From Arachis hypogaea (lineage: Eukaryota; Streptophyta; Magnoliopsida; Fabales; Fabaceae): a DNA stretch of 64,000 bases. The stretch spans positions 106,175,837-106,239,836 of the forward strand of contig NC_092038.1 in NCBI RefSeq assembly GCF_003086295.3, given 5' to 3'. The notes under the pieces were generated by a model that saw only the letters and a list, made by a program, of their open reading frames with translations, searched no databases and had not been told where the DNA came from. The position numbers and the translations under genes were made by a program. This document shows, in pieces, positions 43,387-54,190 of this stretch. Within the stretch, counting starts at the first letter, position 1; each line of letters starts with the position of its first letter.

Positions 43387-44265
43387 GGTGGACCCGTTCC
43401 TTGATTTCCTTGTTCTTTATTCTTCTGTTTTTCGAATTTCATGCTTATGTTTAGCTATGTTTGTGTCTTGTGATCATTAGTGTCTTAGTGTCTATGCCTT
43501 AAAGTTATGAATGTCCTATGAATCCATCACCTCTCTTAAATAAAAACGTGCTTAATTGAAAAAGAAAAAGAATTGCATGAATTTTGAATTTTATAACAGT
43601 TTAATTATTTTGATGTGGTGGCATTACTTTTGTCTTCTGAATGTATGCTTAAACAGTGCATATGTATCTTGAATTTGTGGTTCATGAATGTTGGCTCTTG
43701 AAAGAATGATGAAAAAGGAGACATGTTACTGAGGATCTGAAAAATCATAAAAATGATTCTTGAAGCAAGAAAAAGCAATGAAAAAAAAAAAGAAAGAAAA
43801 AAAATCGAAAAAAAAATAGAGAAAAGGGGAGAAAAAGAAAGAAAAAAAAAGAAATAAAGTTGTGATCCAAGGCAAAAAGAGTGTGCTTAAGAACCCTGGA
43901 CACCTCTAATTGGGGACTCTAGCAAAGCTGAGTCACAATCTGAAAAGGTTCACCCAATTATGTGTCTGTGGCATGTATGTATCCGGTGGTAATACTGGAA
44001 GACAGAGTGCTTTGGGCCACAGCCAAGACTCAATAAGTAGCTTTGTTCAAGAATCATCATACTCTACTAGGAGAATCAATAACACTATCTGGATTCTAAG
44101 TTCCTAAAGAAGCCAATCATTCTGAATTTCAAAGGATAGAGTGAGATGCCAAAACTATTCAGAGGCAAAAAGCTAAAAGCCCCGCTCATCTAATTAATAC
44201 TGATCTTCGTAGATGTTTTTGGAATTCATTGCATACTCTCCTCTTTTTATCTTATTTGATTTTCA
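43387..44265 (+). other. 3' UTR of element B
   Basis: Highly similar to the A 3' UTR (15441-16077), including the TTG-started frame at 43910-44107 and the A-rich tract at 43776-43856. No gene. Confidence 0.75.
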
Positions 44266-44303
44266 GTTGCTTGAGGACAAGCAACAATTTAAGTTTGGTG
44301 TTG
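44266..44303 (+). promoter_or_regulatory. Terminal hairpin and plus-strand primer region of B
   Basis: GTTGCTTG-AGGA-CAAGCAAC (44266-44285), AATTT, AAGTTTGGTGTTG, then the LTR. Confidence 0.72.
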
Positions 44304-46021
44304 TGATGAGCGGATAATTTGTACGCTTTTTGGCATTGTTTTTAGTAAGTTTTTAGTATGATCTAGTTAGTTTTTAGTATATTTTTATTAGTTTTTAGTT
44401 AAAATTCACTTTTCTGGACTTTACTATGAGTTTGTGTGTTTTTCTGTGATTTCAGGTATTTTCTGGCTGAAATTGAGGGACCTGAGCAAAAATCTTATTC
44501 AGAGACTGAAAAGGACTGCAGATGCTGTTGGATTCTGACCTCCCTGCACTCGAAGCGGATTTTCTGGAGCTACAGAAGCCCAATTGGCGCGCTCGCAACG
44601 GCGTTGGAAAGTAGACATCCTGGTCTTTCCAGCAATATATGATAGTCTATACTTTGCTCAAGATTTGATGGCCCAAACCGGCGTTCAAAGTCACCCTCAG
44701 AAATCCCAGCGTTAAACGCTGGAACTGGCACCAAAATGGGAGTTAAACGCCCAAACTGGCATAAAAGCTGGCGTTTAACTCCAAGAGAGGTCTCTGCACG
44801 AAAATGCTTCATTGCTCAGCCCAAGCACACACCAAGTGGGCCCGGAAGTAGATTTTTATGTCATTTACTCATTTCTGTAAACCTTAGGCTACTAGTTTTC
44901 TATAAGTAGGACCTTTTACTATTGTATTGAGACATCGAAGGGTAGCTATCTTCATTGTTATGCTATCTTAGATCATTGGGAGGCTGGTCTCATGGACATG
45001 CCTAGACCTTGTTCTTATGTATTTTCAACGGTGGAGTTTCTACACACCATAGATTAAGGTGTGGAGCTCTGCTGTACCTCGAGTATTAATGCAATTACTA
45101 TTGTTCTTCTATTCAATTCCGCTTGTTCTTGTTCTAAGATATCACTTGTTCTTCAACTTGATGAATGTGATGATCCGTGACACTCATCATCATTCTCACC
45201 TATAAACGTGTGACTGACAACCACCTCCGTTCTACCTTCGATTGGGTGAATATCTCTTGGATTCCTGATTGCACGATGCATGGTTGATCGCCTGACAACC
45301 GAGTGCTCGCCTGACAACCGAGCCAACCATTCCGTGAGATCAGAGTCTTCGTGGTATAGGCTAGAACTGATGGCGGCATTCAAGAGAATCCGGAAGGTCT
45401 AACCTTGTCTGTGGTATTCTGAGTAGGATTCGATGATTGAATGACTGTGACGTGCTTCAAACTCCTGAAGGCGGGGCGTTAGTGACAGACGCAAAAGAAT
45501 CACTGGATTCTATTCCGGCCTGATTGAGAACCGACAGATGATTAGCCATGCTGTGACAGAGCATAGGAACATTTTCACTGAGAGGATGGGAGGTAGCCAC
45601 TGACAACGGTGAAACCCTTGCATAAGCTTGCCATGGAAAGGAGTAAGAAGGATTGGATGAAGACAGTAGGAAAGCAGAGAGACGGAAGGGAAGGCATCTT
45701 CATGCGCTTATTTGAAGTTCCTACCAATGAATTACATAAGTACCTCTATCTTTATCTTTATGTTTTTATGCGTTCATCACCATATCCATTTGAGTTTGCC
45801 TGACTAAGATTTACAAGATGACCATAGCTTGCTTCATACCAACAATCTCTGTGGGATCGACCCTTACTCGCGTAAGGTTTATTACTTGGACGACCCAGTA
45901 CACTTGCTGGTTAGTTGTGCGAAGTTGTGTTTATGCCATGGTATTGAACACCAAGTTTTTGGATTCATTACCGGGGATTATTTGATTTATGAAAAAGTAT
46001 TGATCACAATTTCGTGCACCA
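44304..46021 (+). repeat. 3' LTR of element B
   Basis: 1718 bp, same length and ends as the 5' LTR, followed by AACAA. TATAAGTA at 44901-44908. Confidence 0.93.
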
Positions 46022-46026
46022 AACAA

Positions 46027-46835
46027 CTTATCCTACATCAAATCTTTATTTTCCTAAGGTTTGTGTGATTAAGTTGGCTTTGATGGAGTAGAAAAATTAT
46101 GGAAATGAGATAATTGAAATGATAGCTACTAGTATAATAACTAAGTTTGAAAAGTATTGGGGTGTGATTAATACAGTTATGGCTATTGGGACTCTTTTGG
46201 ATCCTAGGTACAAGATGTATTTATTGAATTTCTTTTTTTGTAAAATATATGGTGAGACAGAGGCATGTGTTGTAATTGGTCAAGTAAAAAGGATAGTGCA
46301 AGATTTAGTTTTAGAATATGCAACAAAGAAAAGAGACAGAGACCAAGCTGCTCAATTAGATATGCTGCCACCACCATTAATTCCTTCAAGTTCAAAGGGG
46401 AGGAAGTTCAGTCATGAAGATTGGCAAGCTAATTTTACTGCACATGTAAGTGAGGAATCTGCATTTATTGATACAAAGAGTGAGTTGGATTATTATCTTA
46501 AAGAGAGACCGGTACCACAAACTTAATATGATTTTGATATCTTAAATTGGTGGAAGTCAAATGGAGCGAAGTTTTCTACTTTGCAAGCTATTGCTAGAGA
46601 TTTTTTGGTAATTCCTATCTCTACCGTTGCCTCTGAATCCTCATTTAGTACGAGTGGTCGATTTGTTATGCCACATCGTAGTAGGTTGCGTCCGGACACA
46701 TTAGAGGCTCTAATGTGTAATCAAAATTGGCTTTGGAATGAACTTGGCACCACAACTAATATAGGATTTGAGTGCTACACAATTCATAACATTGAAGGAG
46801 ATGTTGACGTAAGTAAACTATTAAATTACACATAA
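46027..46835 (+). pseudogene. hAT transposase, C-terminal part
   Basis: Resumes the transposase after B (TSNLYFPKVC..). DUF4413-like segment with KFEKYWGVINTVMAIGTLLDPRYKM (ORF 46119-46526), then, after an in-frame TAA at 46524, the hAT dimerisation domain (FSTLQAIARDFLVIPIS; ASESSFSTSGRFVMPHRSRL; LEALMCNQNWLW), 46581-46835. Strong family match. Stops show it is dead. Confidence 0.87.
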
Positions 46836-47301
46836 CACACTATGTTTTATATTATTGACTTGTTGAGATATTATATGATTTTAACTTTGAATTATTTTCT
46901 TGTTGGTGTAGGATTCAAGTAAGTCGGAATCTACCATCACTACCATTACGGGATGAAAGGAAGATTGAGATGGTGGAATTATGTTTTTATGATGTCATCA
47001 ACTTTATTTGGTTGTTTATGAATATGGTTGGTTGTTTATGTAATATTTGGTTGTTTATGTTTGTTGTTATTGCTATTTAAGTCTTTAAAGATTATGGATA
47101 TTATGTTTGTGATGGCAATTGAGGATTATCTTTGTTTTTCTCTAATTTTTTTCATTTTTTAATTTTATTAATTTTTACAAAAATCTATGGATATCTGCGG
47201 AAACCCAGGTCTCCGGTGGATACGGGGTCCCCGTTACCCATCATGGGGACGGGAACAGATATTGGGGGCAGGGGGCATGTCCCTACCCCCATGGGGACCC
47301 G
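46836..47301 (+). other. hAT 3' untranslated and subterminal region
   Basis: Tandem TTGGTTGTTTATG copies (about 47008-47060), AT-rich, then a GC-rich subterminal stretch with CCCCATGGGGACC-type palindromes before the terminal repeat. No gene. Confidence 0.6.
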
Positions 47302-47566
47302 TTGCCATCCCTAATCAACAGCTAACAATATGTATAAGAAACCATTAGAGTTTGGAAATGGACCCATGAAGTCAATACCCCAAACATAAAAAATTTAACA
47401 AAATAACATAAGCTATTGAGGCATCTCATCCTTCTTGGATATATTCCCAAACCTTTGGCATGGGGGGCAAGATTCACAGAAAGCAGTAGCATCCTAAAAA
47501 GTGTGGGCCGCCAGAATCCGCAATCCAAAATTTTTCTAGCAGTTCTTTGAGGGCTAAAATGTCCAC

Positions 47567-49504
47567 TGATGACAAGTCATCATATACCCATTTTTCAAGC
47601 TAATTTCACTTGTTTTATTAGTCTTTATACACTTTCTTACATCCTAAGTAAGAGATTTGGAATGAAAATACATAACTTCTTTAAATCAAGCAACTACCAT
47701 TAATTTGATGCTAATTCATGAGGTTTAAGCTAATTTTAATTGAATTTTAATTGATTCATAAGCCTTGTGAATTTAGTGATACTTTGAGTGGTTGTTTTGG
47801 TTTATTGTAGGTGAAGAAAAGAAGAAAAGAGAAAGCGTGGCTTAAGAAAGCGTGGCCCAAGGAGAAAAAGGCGTGGCGCATAAAGGAGGAGCGCAAGCAT
47901 TGCCCTCCACAAGGGCACACTGCCCTCTAGGAGGGCAACATGAGCAAGCAAGCCAAGAGAGGCAACGCTGCCCTGCCCACGACAAGGGCAGAGCACAAAA
48001 TTGTGCCTTGGATCAAAGAAAGTAAAAACCTTGCCCTGCCCTCCACAAGGGCAGTATCGGGCTCACCAAAGGGGGAAATTCAAAGAAAAAGTTCACTATT
48101 GCTTTCCACAAGAATCGAACACGGCACCATGAGGAAGCAAGGAACTAAGCCTTACTTTGGTGCCAAGAAAATCAAAGAAAAGAGGAAGCGTGCGCGTCAC
48201 ACAAGGATCGAACACGGGGCTTCAATTTGGAAACATTGCCCTGCCCTCCGCAAGGGCAGGGCAGCATCTTGTGATGCACGGCCAGCGCACCATTCTGGCG
48301 CACCAAGGAAAGTCTCGGCAGCACCAGCAGCACGCACGGGCACCATTCTGGCGCACCAAAAAGTTCTGCCCTGCCCTCCGCGAAGGCAGGGCAGCATCCT
48401 GCACGCACCAACGCACCACACGCACGCACCATGGGCCAGATGCTTCATTTTCTGCCCTGCCCTCCACAAGGGCAGGGCAGCCTCCTGGGAGCTACTTTCT
48501 TCATGGGCTAAAATTGGATTAAAAATCCAATAAAATTCATTTCTTCACCAAATCAAAAGCCCATCCAAATCCTAAGATCCAAGAATAGAAAGTGTATAAA
48601 TAGGAGATAGTTTGATGTAATTAGGGACCTTTTCCTTTACTTTTGAACTTTGATCTTTCTTTTGAGCTTTGAATCTTCATTTTTTTTTTAACTTTCTCTT
48701 GGAGACTTCACTAAATTTTAGAGAATTGGGGAGAAGAATTGATCTCTCTTCTTCCTTGTTCTTGCTGGAGCATTTTTACTTTTCTTGTTTGAGTTTTGGG
48801 TGTGGAGAATTGAGGAAATTCTGTCTCAATCTCCATTCAAAATCTCTTTAATTCCTCTTCTGCATAATTGAGTTTAATTACAATTCCTTTACTGCTTCTT
48901 CTTCAATTTCTTGTCAATTGCTTTGTGAACTTGGATCTGGGAAGGCAATTGAGATCTAGACCTTGCTTTCTAGTCTCTTGAGTCCTGAGATCCCATTTTC
49001 CTTGTTGGTTCTTCTGTGAACCTCTGCTGCAAGATTAATTTCCATTTCTGTTTGGATTCTAGTTATTTCAAATTCAACTGCTGCTTTGTTAATTGTTGCA
49101 ATTTAATTTCCCTTGCTGAAATTCTGAATTCCCAATCCTCAAATCCCTTTTCCATTCAAGCAATTTACATTTCTTGCAATTTAAGTTACTGCAATTTACA
49201 TTTCTTGCACTTTAAGTTTCAGTCATTTAATTTCTTGTTCTTTAAGATTCATCACTTTTTCTTTCCTGCTCTTTAATTTACTGAAATTCTCCCCTCCCCC
49301 TTTACATTTCAAGCAATTTAGTTTCTGTTAATGATAAACCACTCAACCAATATTTGATTCGCTTGACTAAATCAACCACTAAACTAAAATTGCTCAATCC
49401 TTCAATCCCTGTGGGATCGACCTCACTCCCGTGAGTTTTTATTACTTGATGCGACCCGGTACACTTGCCGGTGAGTTTTGTGTTGGATCGTTTTCCACAC
49501 ATCA
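47567..49504 (+). repeat. Solo LTR with GC-rich hairpins, 1938 bp
   Basis: TGATGACAAGTCATCAT to TTTTCCACACATCA, flanked by the perfect duplication TCCAC (47562-47566, 49505-49509). The 3' part has GTGGGATCGACC and GTACACTTGCCGG, typical of Tat/Ogre-type LTR ends. No internal region, so it is the product of LTR-LTR recombination. The ORFs at 47802-48533 on both strands come from the GC-rich hairpins. Confidence 0.9.
47906..48480. repeat. GCCCT-AGGGC hairpins in the solo LTR
   Basis: At least six units around TGCCCTCCACAAGGGCA. The best is 48452-48480, a perfect 12-bp stem (CTGCCCTGCCCT) with loop CCACA. Others lie near 48031-48054, 48237-48263 and 48366-48393. Confidence 0.88.
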
Positions 49505-50521
49505 TCCACCACTCTCAGAAGAGTGGCAGGCCTCTAAAATTGACTGAAATTCTGATTGTGGCATACACCTTCTAATTATTTGGTCAGCACCACATCTCCA
49601 CAAATATGGGTCATCCCATACGTAATACTTGGACTCGCTTTTAAGCTTGTCCTTTTGGTTCTTAGTAAAATTGGGAGGAAAGGTATGACTAACCAAATAA
49701 TTAGCTATAGGTGCATACCAAGGAACCACCTCGATATTGCTTGCAAGATATCAAATGGAAAAGCATCATTGATAGGAGTGGAGTCACTCTTGATATGCTC
49801 AAGGTGACTCAAGTAGTCCGCCACTAGATTTTGAAAACCACTCCTATCTTTGATCTCTAAATCAAACTCTTGCAGCAATAATATCCAACGGATTAACCTT
49901 GGTTTAGACTTTTTCTTAGCTGACAAATATTTGAAGGCTGCATGGTCTGAATATACTACCACCTTAGTACCAAGTAAATAAATTCGGAATTTATACAAAA
50001 CAAAAACAATAGCTAAAAGCTCTTTTTCAGTAGTAGTATAATTAGACTGAGCACCATCTAAAGTCTTAGAAGCATAAGCAATTATATAAGGGTCCTTACC
50101 TTCACGTTGAGCCAGCACCGCTCCTACCGCATAGTTGGATGCGTCACACATGATCTCGAATGGCCTGCTCCAGTCAGGCCCTCTCACAATAGGAGCTTGG
50201 GTCAAGGCAATTTTCAGCTTATCAAATTCCTCCATGCAATCTTCACTCAAATCGAACTCTACGTCCTTCTATAGCAGTCAGGACAAAGGTAGTGCAACCT
50301 TACTGAAGTCCTTAATAAATCGCTGGTAAAAACCTGCATGACCAAGAAAAGAGCGGACTTCTCTTACGGAGGAGGGGTAAAGAAAACTAGAAATAACATC
50401 TACCTTTGCAGGATCAACAGAAATACCAGTATTAAAAACAACATGTTCTAGAACAATACCTTGCTTTACCAAAAATGACATTTTTTAAAATTAAGCACAA
50501 GGTTTAAACTAACACACCTTA

Positions 50522-51611
50522 CTAATACTCATCAAACTCAACAATCATCAATAGTTCTCAATTACATTATTAATCAATATCAATCATCAAAATCATCACA
50601 ATCATCAAATTCATCATACATCATCAAATCCACAATCATCAACAACCATTTTAATCCTATCCTAAGGTCCACTAGCTTAAGGTTCACGAAAAATTATATA
50701 CTACATAAAGAAAACCGAAACCATACCTTGGCCGATTACCCTCCACGTACAAAACCACTTCACCACAAGTTTTCAAGCCTTCACTCAACACCAAACAATA
50801 CCAAAAACACTCTATATCATGAAAAACAACAATAATCAAAGCTAGGGTTTATGACATATAACTAAACACAAGGGTTTATTGATATCTTACCTTGTCCAAC
50901 AAGTTTTGGGGTAAAACTTACTACTCGCCCAATTTAGATTACAACTAAACAATAAGAACACAAAGAAACTTAACAATCCAAAAGTCATTTTCAAAAATAA
51001 CATAGAGCAAAGAAAAGGAGCTTGGAATCTGATTTTTTACCAACTTTGATGGTTTAGAAAGGAAGAGCTCGGTGAGAGTTTTGCGTGGCCGTAAACCGTT
51101 TGTCAATCTGAGCACCGTAGCTCAAGTTATGTCTCAATGAAGGAGATGATGAATAGTGTCAATGATGGACACTCTTCTCTCTCAATCTCACATTCCTCTC
51201 TCCCTTTTCGTGCTGAAAATGAGCTTTTTTTTGGCTCATTTAAGACTTTATATATGTTGGGCTTGGGTCCAACTTGGGCCCGATCCAACCGCATAGTATT
51301 TTTGGTTGGGCCAAAACCTTTAGAATGAGTGTCCGGTTTGTTATTTCAAATAATTTTCTAAGATTTTCTACTACTTCATTCTCTCATGCAGTACTAGACA
51401 TACTTAAGCCAGTATTGCCGGCTAATCTACCGGTACTCGTTTTTACATGAAAATTTTCAAATGAAAATATTTTTCCACTCAGAAAAATTTACTGAATCCG
51501 AATCTCATCTTTATATTAAAAAAAATATTTTTATATTTTTAAACCTATTACGGGCAATTAAATTATTCTATTCTACTTAAGCGATTTTTCGTGAAAACTC
51601 CGATTCTTACA
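50522..51611 (-). repeat. Chromovirus 5' LTR, outer half
   Basis: Aligns with 6070-6173 plus 17643-18640 without the element A insert. Ends GATTCTTACA (LTR start TGTAAGAATC on minus). The ORF at 51137-51328 is LTR sequence shared with 18181-18549. Confidence 0.8.
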
Positions 51612-52326
51612 TTAGGAGCTCTGTTTCCTTTAATGGATTAATACTATTTGTTCTTCTATTCTTGATTAATGCATTATTTTCTCTTTAAGAATTGATTTCG
51701 TTCTTCATCCTAAGGATTATAGTATATTAGAAAATAACCCTAATCTAAATTAAATTTCTTTGAATCTTAAAAAAGTTAAATCCCTAGAATTAAAGCTTGA
51801 AACCCTTTTCTCACAATTCTTCAATTATCTAGATTTAATGTGATACATGACATGTAATCGGATTATTTTTGGGTTCATAGGGATTGTGTGGTTTATAAAC
51901 TAGAATTTGAACTTAACCTTTCAACATAATTGATTGATCAAGGAATTGACAGTTGGTTGAATTAGAAGAGATTGAATTGTCAAGGAACTGGAATTCAATT
52001 TCTTAGAGTTTGTTATGAATTAAATCTTTGTCCGATCAGGGTATTTGATAATGATTGTTAATGAAAAAATTTAAACATCTCCAAAATCTTAACTCTCTTC
52101 TCATATTATCTTCTCACACGTTTATTGTTTGCATTCTTCAATTCACTGTCTTTTGTGCTATTTGATATTCAAAACTCTTAATTTCATTTGTCTAAGTAGA
52201 ATAATCAATCAACCATTGCTTGCTTAGTCTATTAATCCTTGTAGGATCGATATTCACTTACCGTGAGTTTATTACTTGATACGACTTGGTGCACTTGTCG
52301 ATAGTTTGTGATAAAATTTCACATCA
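51612..52326 (+). repeat. LTR fragment of an older gypsy element, 3' part
   Basis: Starts in GAGCTCTGTTTCC..GGATTAAT and ends TTGTAGGATCGATATTCACTTACCGTGAG... then AATTTCACATCA, like the end of the solo LTR at 49504. The chromovirus appears to have inserted in it at TTAGG; the other half would be left of the window. Confidence 0.6.
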
Positions 52327-52496
52327 TTAGTCATATTAGTCCTTATTAAAAATATAACCATTAATCAAATTGATCCTTTCATTAATTTCATGATAACATG
52401 TCACAAAATGATTGACGGGGACAAATATAACTAGCAAAATTTTTTGAGAACTCATTTGGATAAAGTATTATCTTTTGAGTGACGAATATGATTAAA
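52327..52496. other. Short AT-rich intergenic stretch
   Basis: I see no gene or repeat in these 170 bases. Confidence 0.5.
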
Positions 52497-53265
52497 TCAC
52501 TAAAGTGGTTCCTCAAATTTACGATTTTCATCGTTTTAGTCTCTCAAATTTAAAATTTATTATATTGGACCTCGAGATCCAGCTTTGGGCATCATATTGG
52601 TTCATGTATCCTTTCTAGCACTAATAAAGTGCTGAGCTGACTCTGACTTATCATTTTGGACACAGGGCTAAACGCCATTATTTCGTTTTGATGCTTAAAC
52701 TACGCAAAAACGAAAAGACGAAGAAAAATTTAAATGATATGTTAATCATTTTATCTTCACTTATGCTCTAAAATAATATCGTTTTTGCTTTGTTTAAATG
52801 CCAAAATTGAAATGATATCATTTAATCCGGTGTTTAATATAATAAATTAGAGTCAGCTTAACATTTTATTTCTTGACTCAATGCTAAAACATATCTAAAG
52901 AATAATATAATGTATGGAGATAAATTTTGAGAACTAATATAATAAATTTTAAATTGAATGAATACCCCACCCGACTCCTGACAATTATCTCGAAAGGACA
53001 ACGAGGTCCGCAAGAATAAAAAATACCCAACACGATCCCTGATAATTTTTTTTAGGATTGATTAGCCCCTGTGCCAAAAAAAACAACATTGACTTTTTTT
53101 TGGCACAGAGGTTAATCTATCCCATAAAAGTAAAGTTGAAGGGCCGAGTTGGTATTTTTTTTTTATCAAGGACCTCGTTGTCTTTTGAAGTAATTGTCAG
53201 GGGTTATTTTAGATTTTTCTCTTTTAAATTTGATAGACTAAAATAATAAAAGTTATAAATCTTTG
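52497..53265. repeat. Outer inverted-repeat (fold-back/MITE-like) element
   Basis: The left arm (CTCAAATTTACGATTTTCATCGTTTTAGTCTCTCAAATTT, then AAAATTTATTATATTGG at about 52515-52575) is mirrored by the right arm (52905-52955 and 53222-53262, which on the minus strand read TTTTAGTCTATCAAATTT and AAAATTTATTATATTAG). The right arm is split by the inner element. Confidence 0.6.
52963..53216. repeat. Inner fold-back MITE
   Basis: Nearly complete hairpin of about 250 bp: CTCCTGACAATTAT and GACAACGAGGTCC on the left pair with GGACCTCGTTGTC and AATTGTCAGGGG on the right. The inner arms CCCCTGTGCCAAAAAAAA and TTTTTTTGGCACAGAGG meet near 53090. No coding region; the ORF 53058-53246 is part of the hairpin. 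Confidence 0.75.
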
Positions 53266-54190
53266 AAATTACTATAAAAATTTAATCTAATTTTATCACT
53301 AAAATAGAATTGTTACAAAAAAATATTAACTATATTTTCTTAATATTAAATATTAATTTTTTAATTAATTATTATATATATAATAATTAATTTAATGACT
53401 AATTTTAATGCTTGTTTATAATATTTTTTATAAGATTATTATACTATGACCAAGTCAGGGAAATAAAGATCTGAAGCAACTTGCCTATTGAATTCAAAGA
53501 TATATTGAAAGGGAGAGATATCACGCGGATATGCCCCACTACTGACTGCTCATCGAAATGGAATAATGGCGTTCATCATGCGGATATTTTACAGAAAAAT
53601 ATTAGACAATTAATATTTTTTATTAATATTATATTTTGAATGAGTTTTTTATATTATTAAAGTTTAAAATTTAAAAAATAAAATTTAAAATTTAGCATAA
53701 AAATAATTTTATTAATTAAATATTAAATAAAAATAAGAATATTAAAATTAATTACTAAAATTAGTTATTATATATATTTATGTATAAATATATGTATAGT
53801 ATAATTTATTTTTAATATATATTTTGTATTTTAATATACATTTTATTTTAGTAGTTATTGATTTTGGTATATACTTAATATAATTATAATAAAAAAATAA
53901 TAAATTTTATTAGTCATCTAACATTATTTCAATAAAACTATCCGATCAGGTAATTTATTGATTAAGTTCTAATCAAGTGAGATACGCGCGTTTCTTTTTT
54001 AAACGTAGTCAAGTTATTATCGTTTTCTTCTGCTTATTCTTTTTCTTCTTTTTTTGTTCTCCAAAATTCTTCTTACGCACTTTTTTTTTTCAATGCTTTT
54101 TTTTGTTTTATTTTTTTCTTTTCTTTTTTTTCTCCCCATCATTATTATCATCATCATCCGTCTTCTTCTTCTCTTATTTATGTTTAAAAA
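53266..54190. other. AT-rich intergenic DNA
   Basis: Mostly A/T, with a T-rich run at 53990-54130. The ORF 53977-54198 is a low-complexity F/S run and not a gene. Confidence 0.6.

Larger units (their letters stand above)
36745..46021 (+). mobile_element. Element B: young non-autonomous Athila-like retrotransposon (gag-protease only), 9277 bp
   Basis: Two 1718-bp LTRs (36745-38462, 44304-46021) and the perfect duplication AACAA (36740-36744, 46022-46026). Inside: tRNA-Asp site, 1.5-kb leader, an intact 778-residue gag-protease ORF, palindromes, a 76-codon coiled-coil ORF and the family 3' UTR. No RT, RNase H or integrase. By eye the LTRs differ at about sixteen sites, so it moved recently and must have used enzymes in trans, A/C-like elements being candidates. 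Confidence 0.95.
33849..47313 (+). mobile_element. hAT DNA transposon, interrupted by element B
   Basis: Terminal inverted repeats TAGGCATGGCAA (33849-33860) and TTGCCATCCCTA (47302-47313), with very G/C-rich subterminal stretches (33880-34010 and 47200-47300). Without B the element is about 4.2 kb. It encodes a broken hAT transposase. I find no convincing 8-bp target duplication (CCAAACCT left, ATCAACAG right), and the flanks belong to different retroelements, which suggests a deletion or rearrangement at one side. Confidence 0.8.
47314..50521 (-). pseudogene. RT-RNase H-integrase fragment of another gypsy element
   Basis: Minus-strand remnant, read from 50521 down: end of RT (LVLNFKKCHF; FLGHAGFYQRFIKDFSKVALPLS, 50481-50278), RNase H ([43 protein letters not shown], 50250-49705), integrase finger (EACHSSESGGHF), then, beyond the solo LTR at 47567-49504, CQRFGNISKKDEMP and the integrase core start [11 protein letters not shown], ending at the hAT terminus. 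It is a different Athila/Tat-like lineage from A. Frameshifts at about 50262 and 49720. Both ends are truncated and no LTR of its own is seen. Confidence 0.85.
4906..51611 (-). mobile_element. Host chromovirus-like element (composite frame for the nested insertions)
   Basis: Minus-strand Ty3/gypsy element of Tekay/Del appearance, in pieces: 3' LTR 4906-6173 plus 17643-18640, polypurine tract 18641-18652, internal part 18653-18979 plus 31161-32371, primer site just inside 32371, 5' LTR 32372-33848 plus 50522-51611. LTR ends are TGTAA...TTACA. Only gag remains inside; protease to integrase are absent. The two LTRs differ by roughly one base in eight where they align, so the element is much older than A and B. 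Their middles (5346-6060 versus 33071-33848) do not align, so pairing them as one element is an inference. Confidence 0.65.

Noticed and set aside
48157..48522. GC-rich ORFs in the solo LTR (both strands, 47802-48533)
   Set aside because: Produced by GCCCT/AGGGC hairpins; several overlapping frames, none alike to a known protein.
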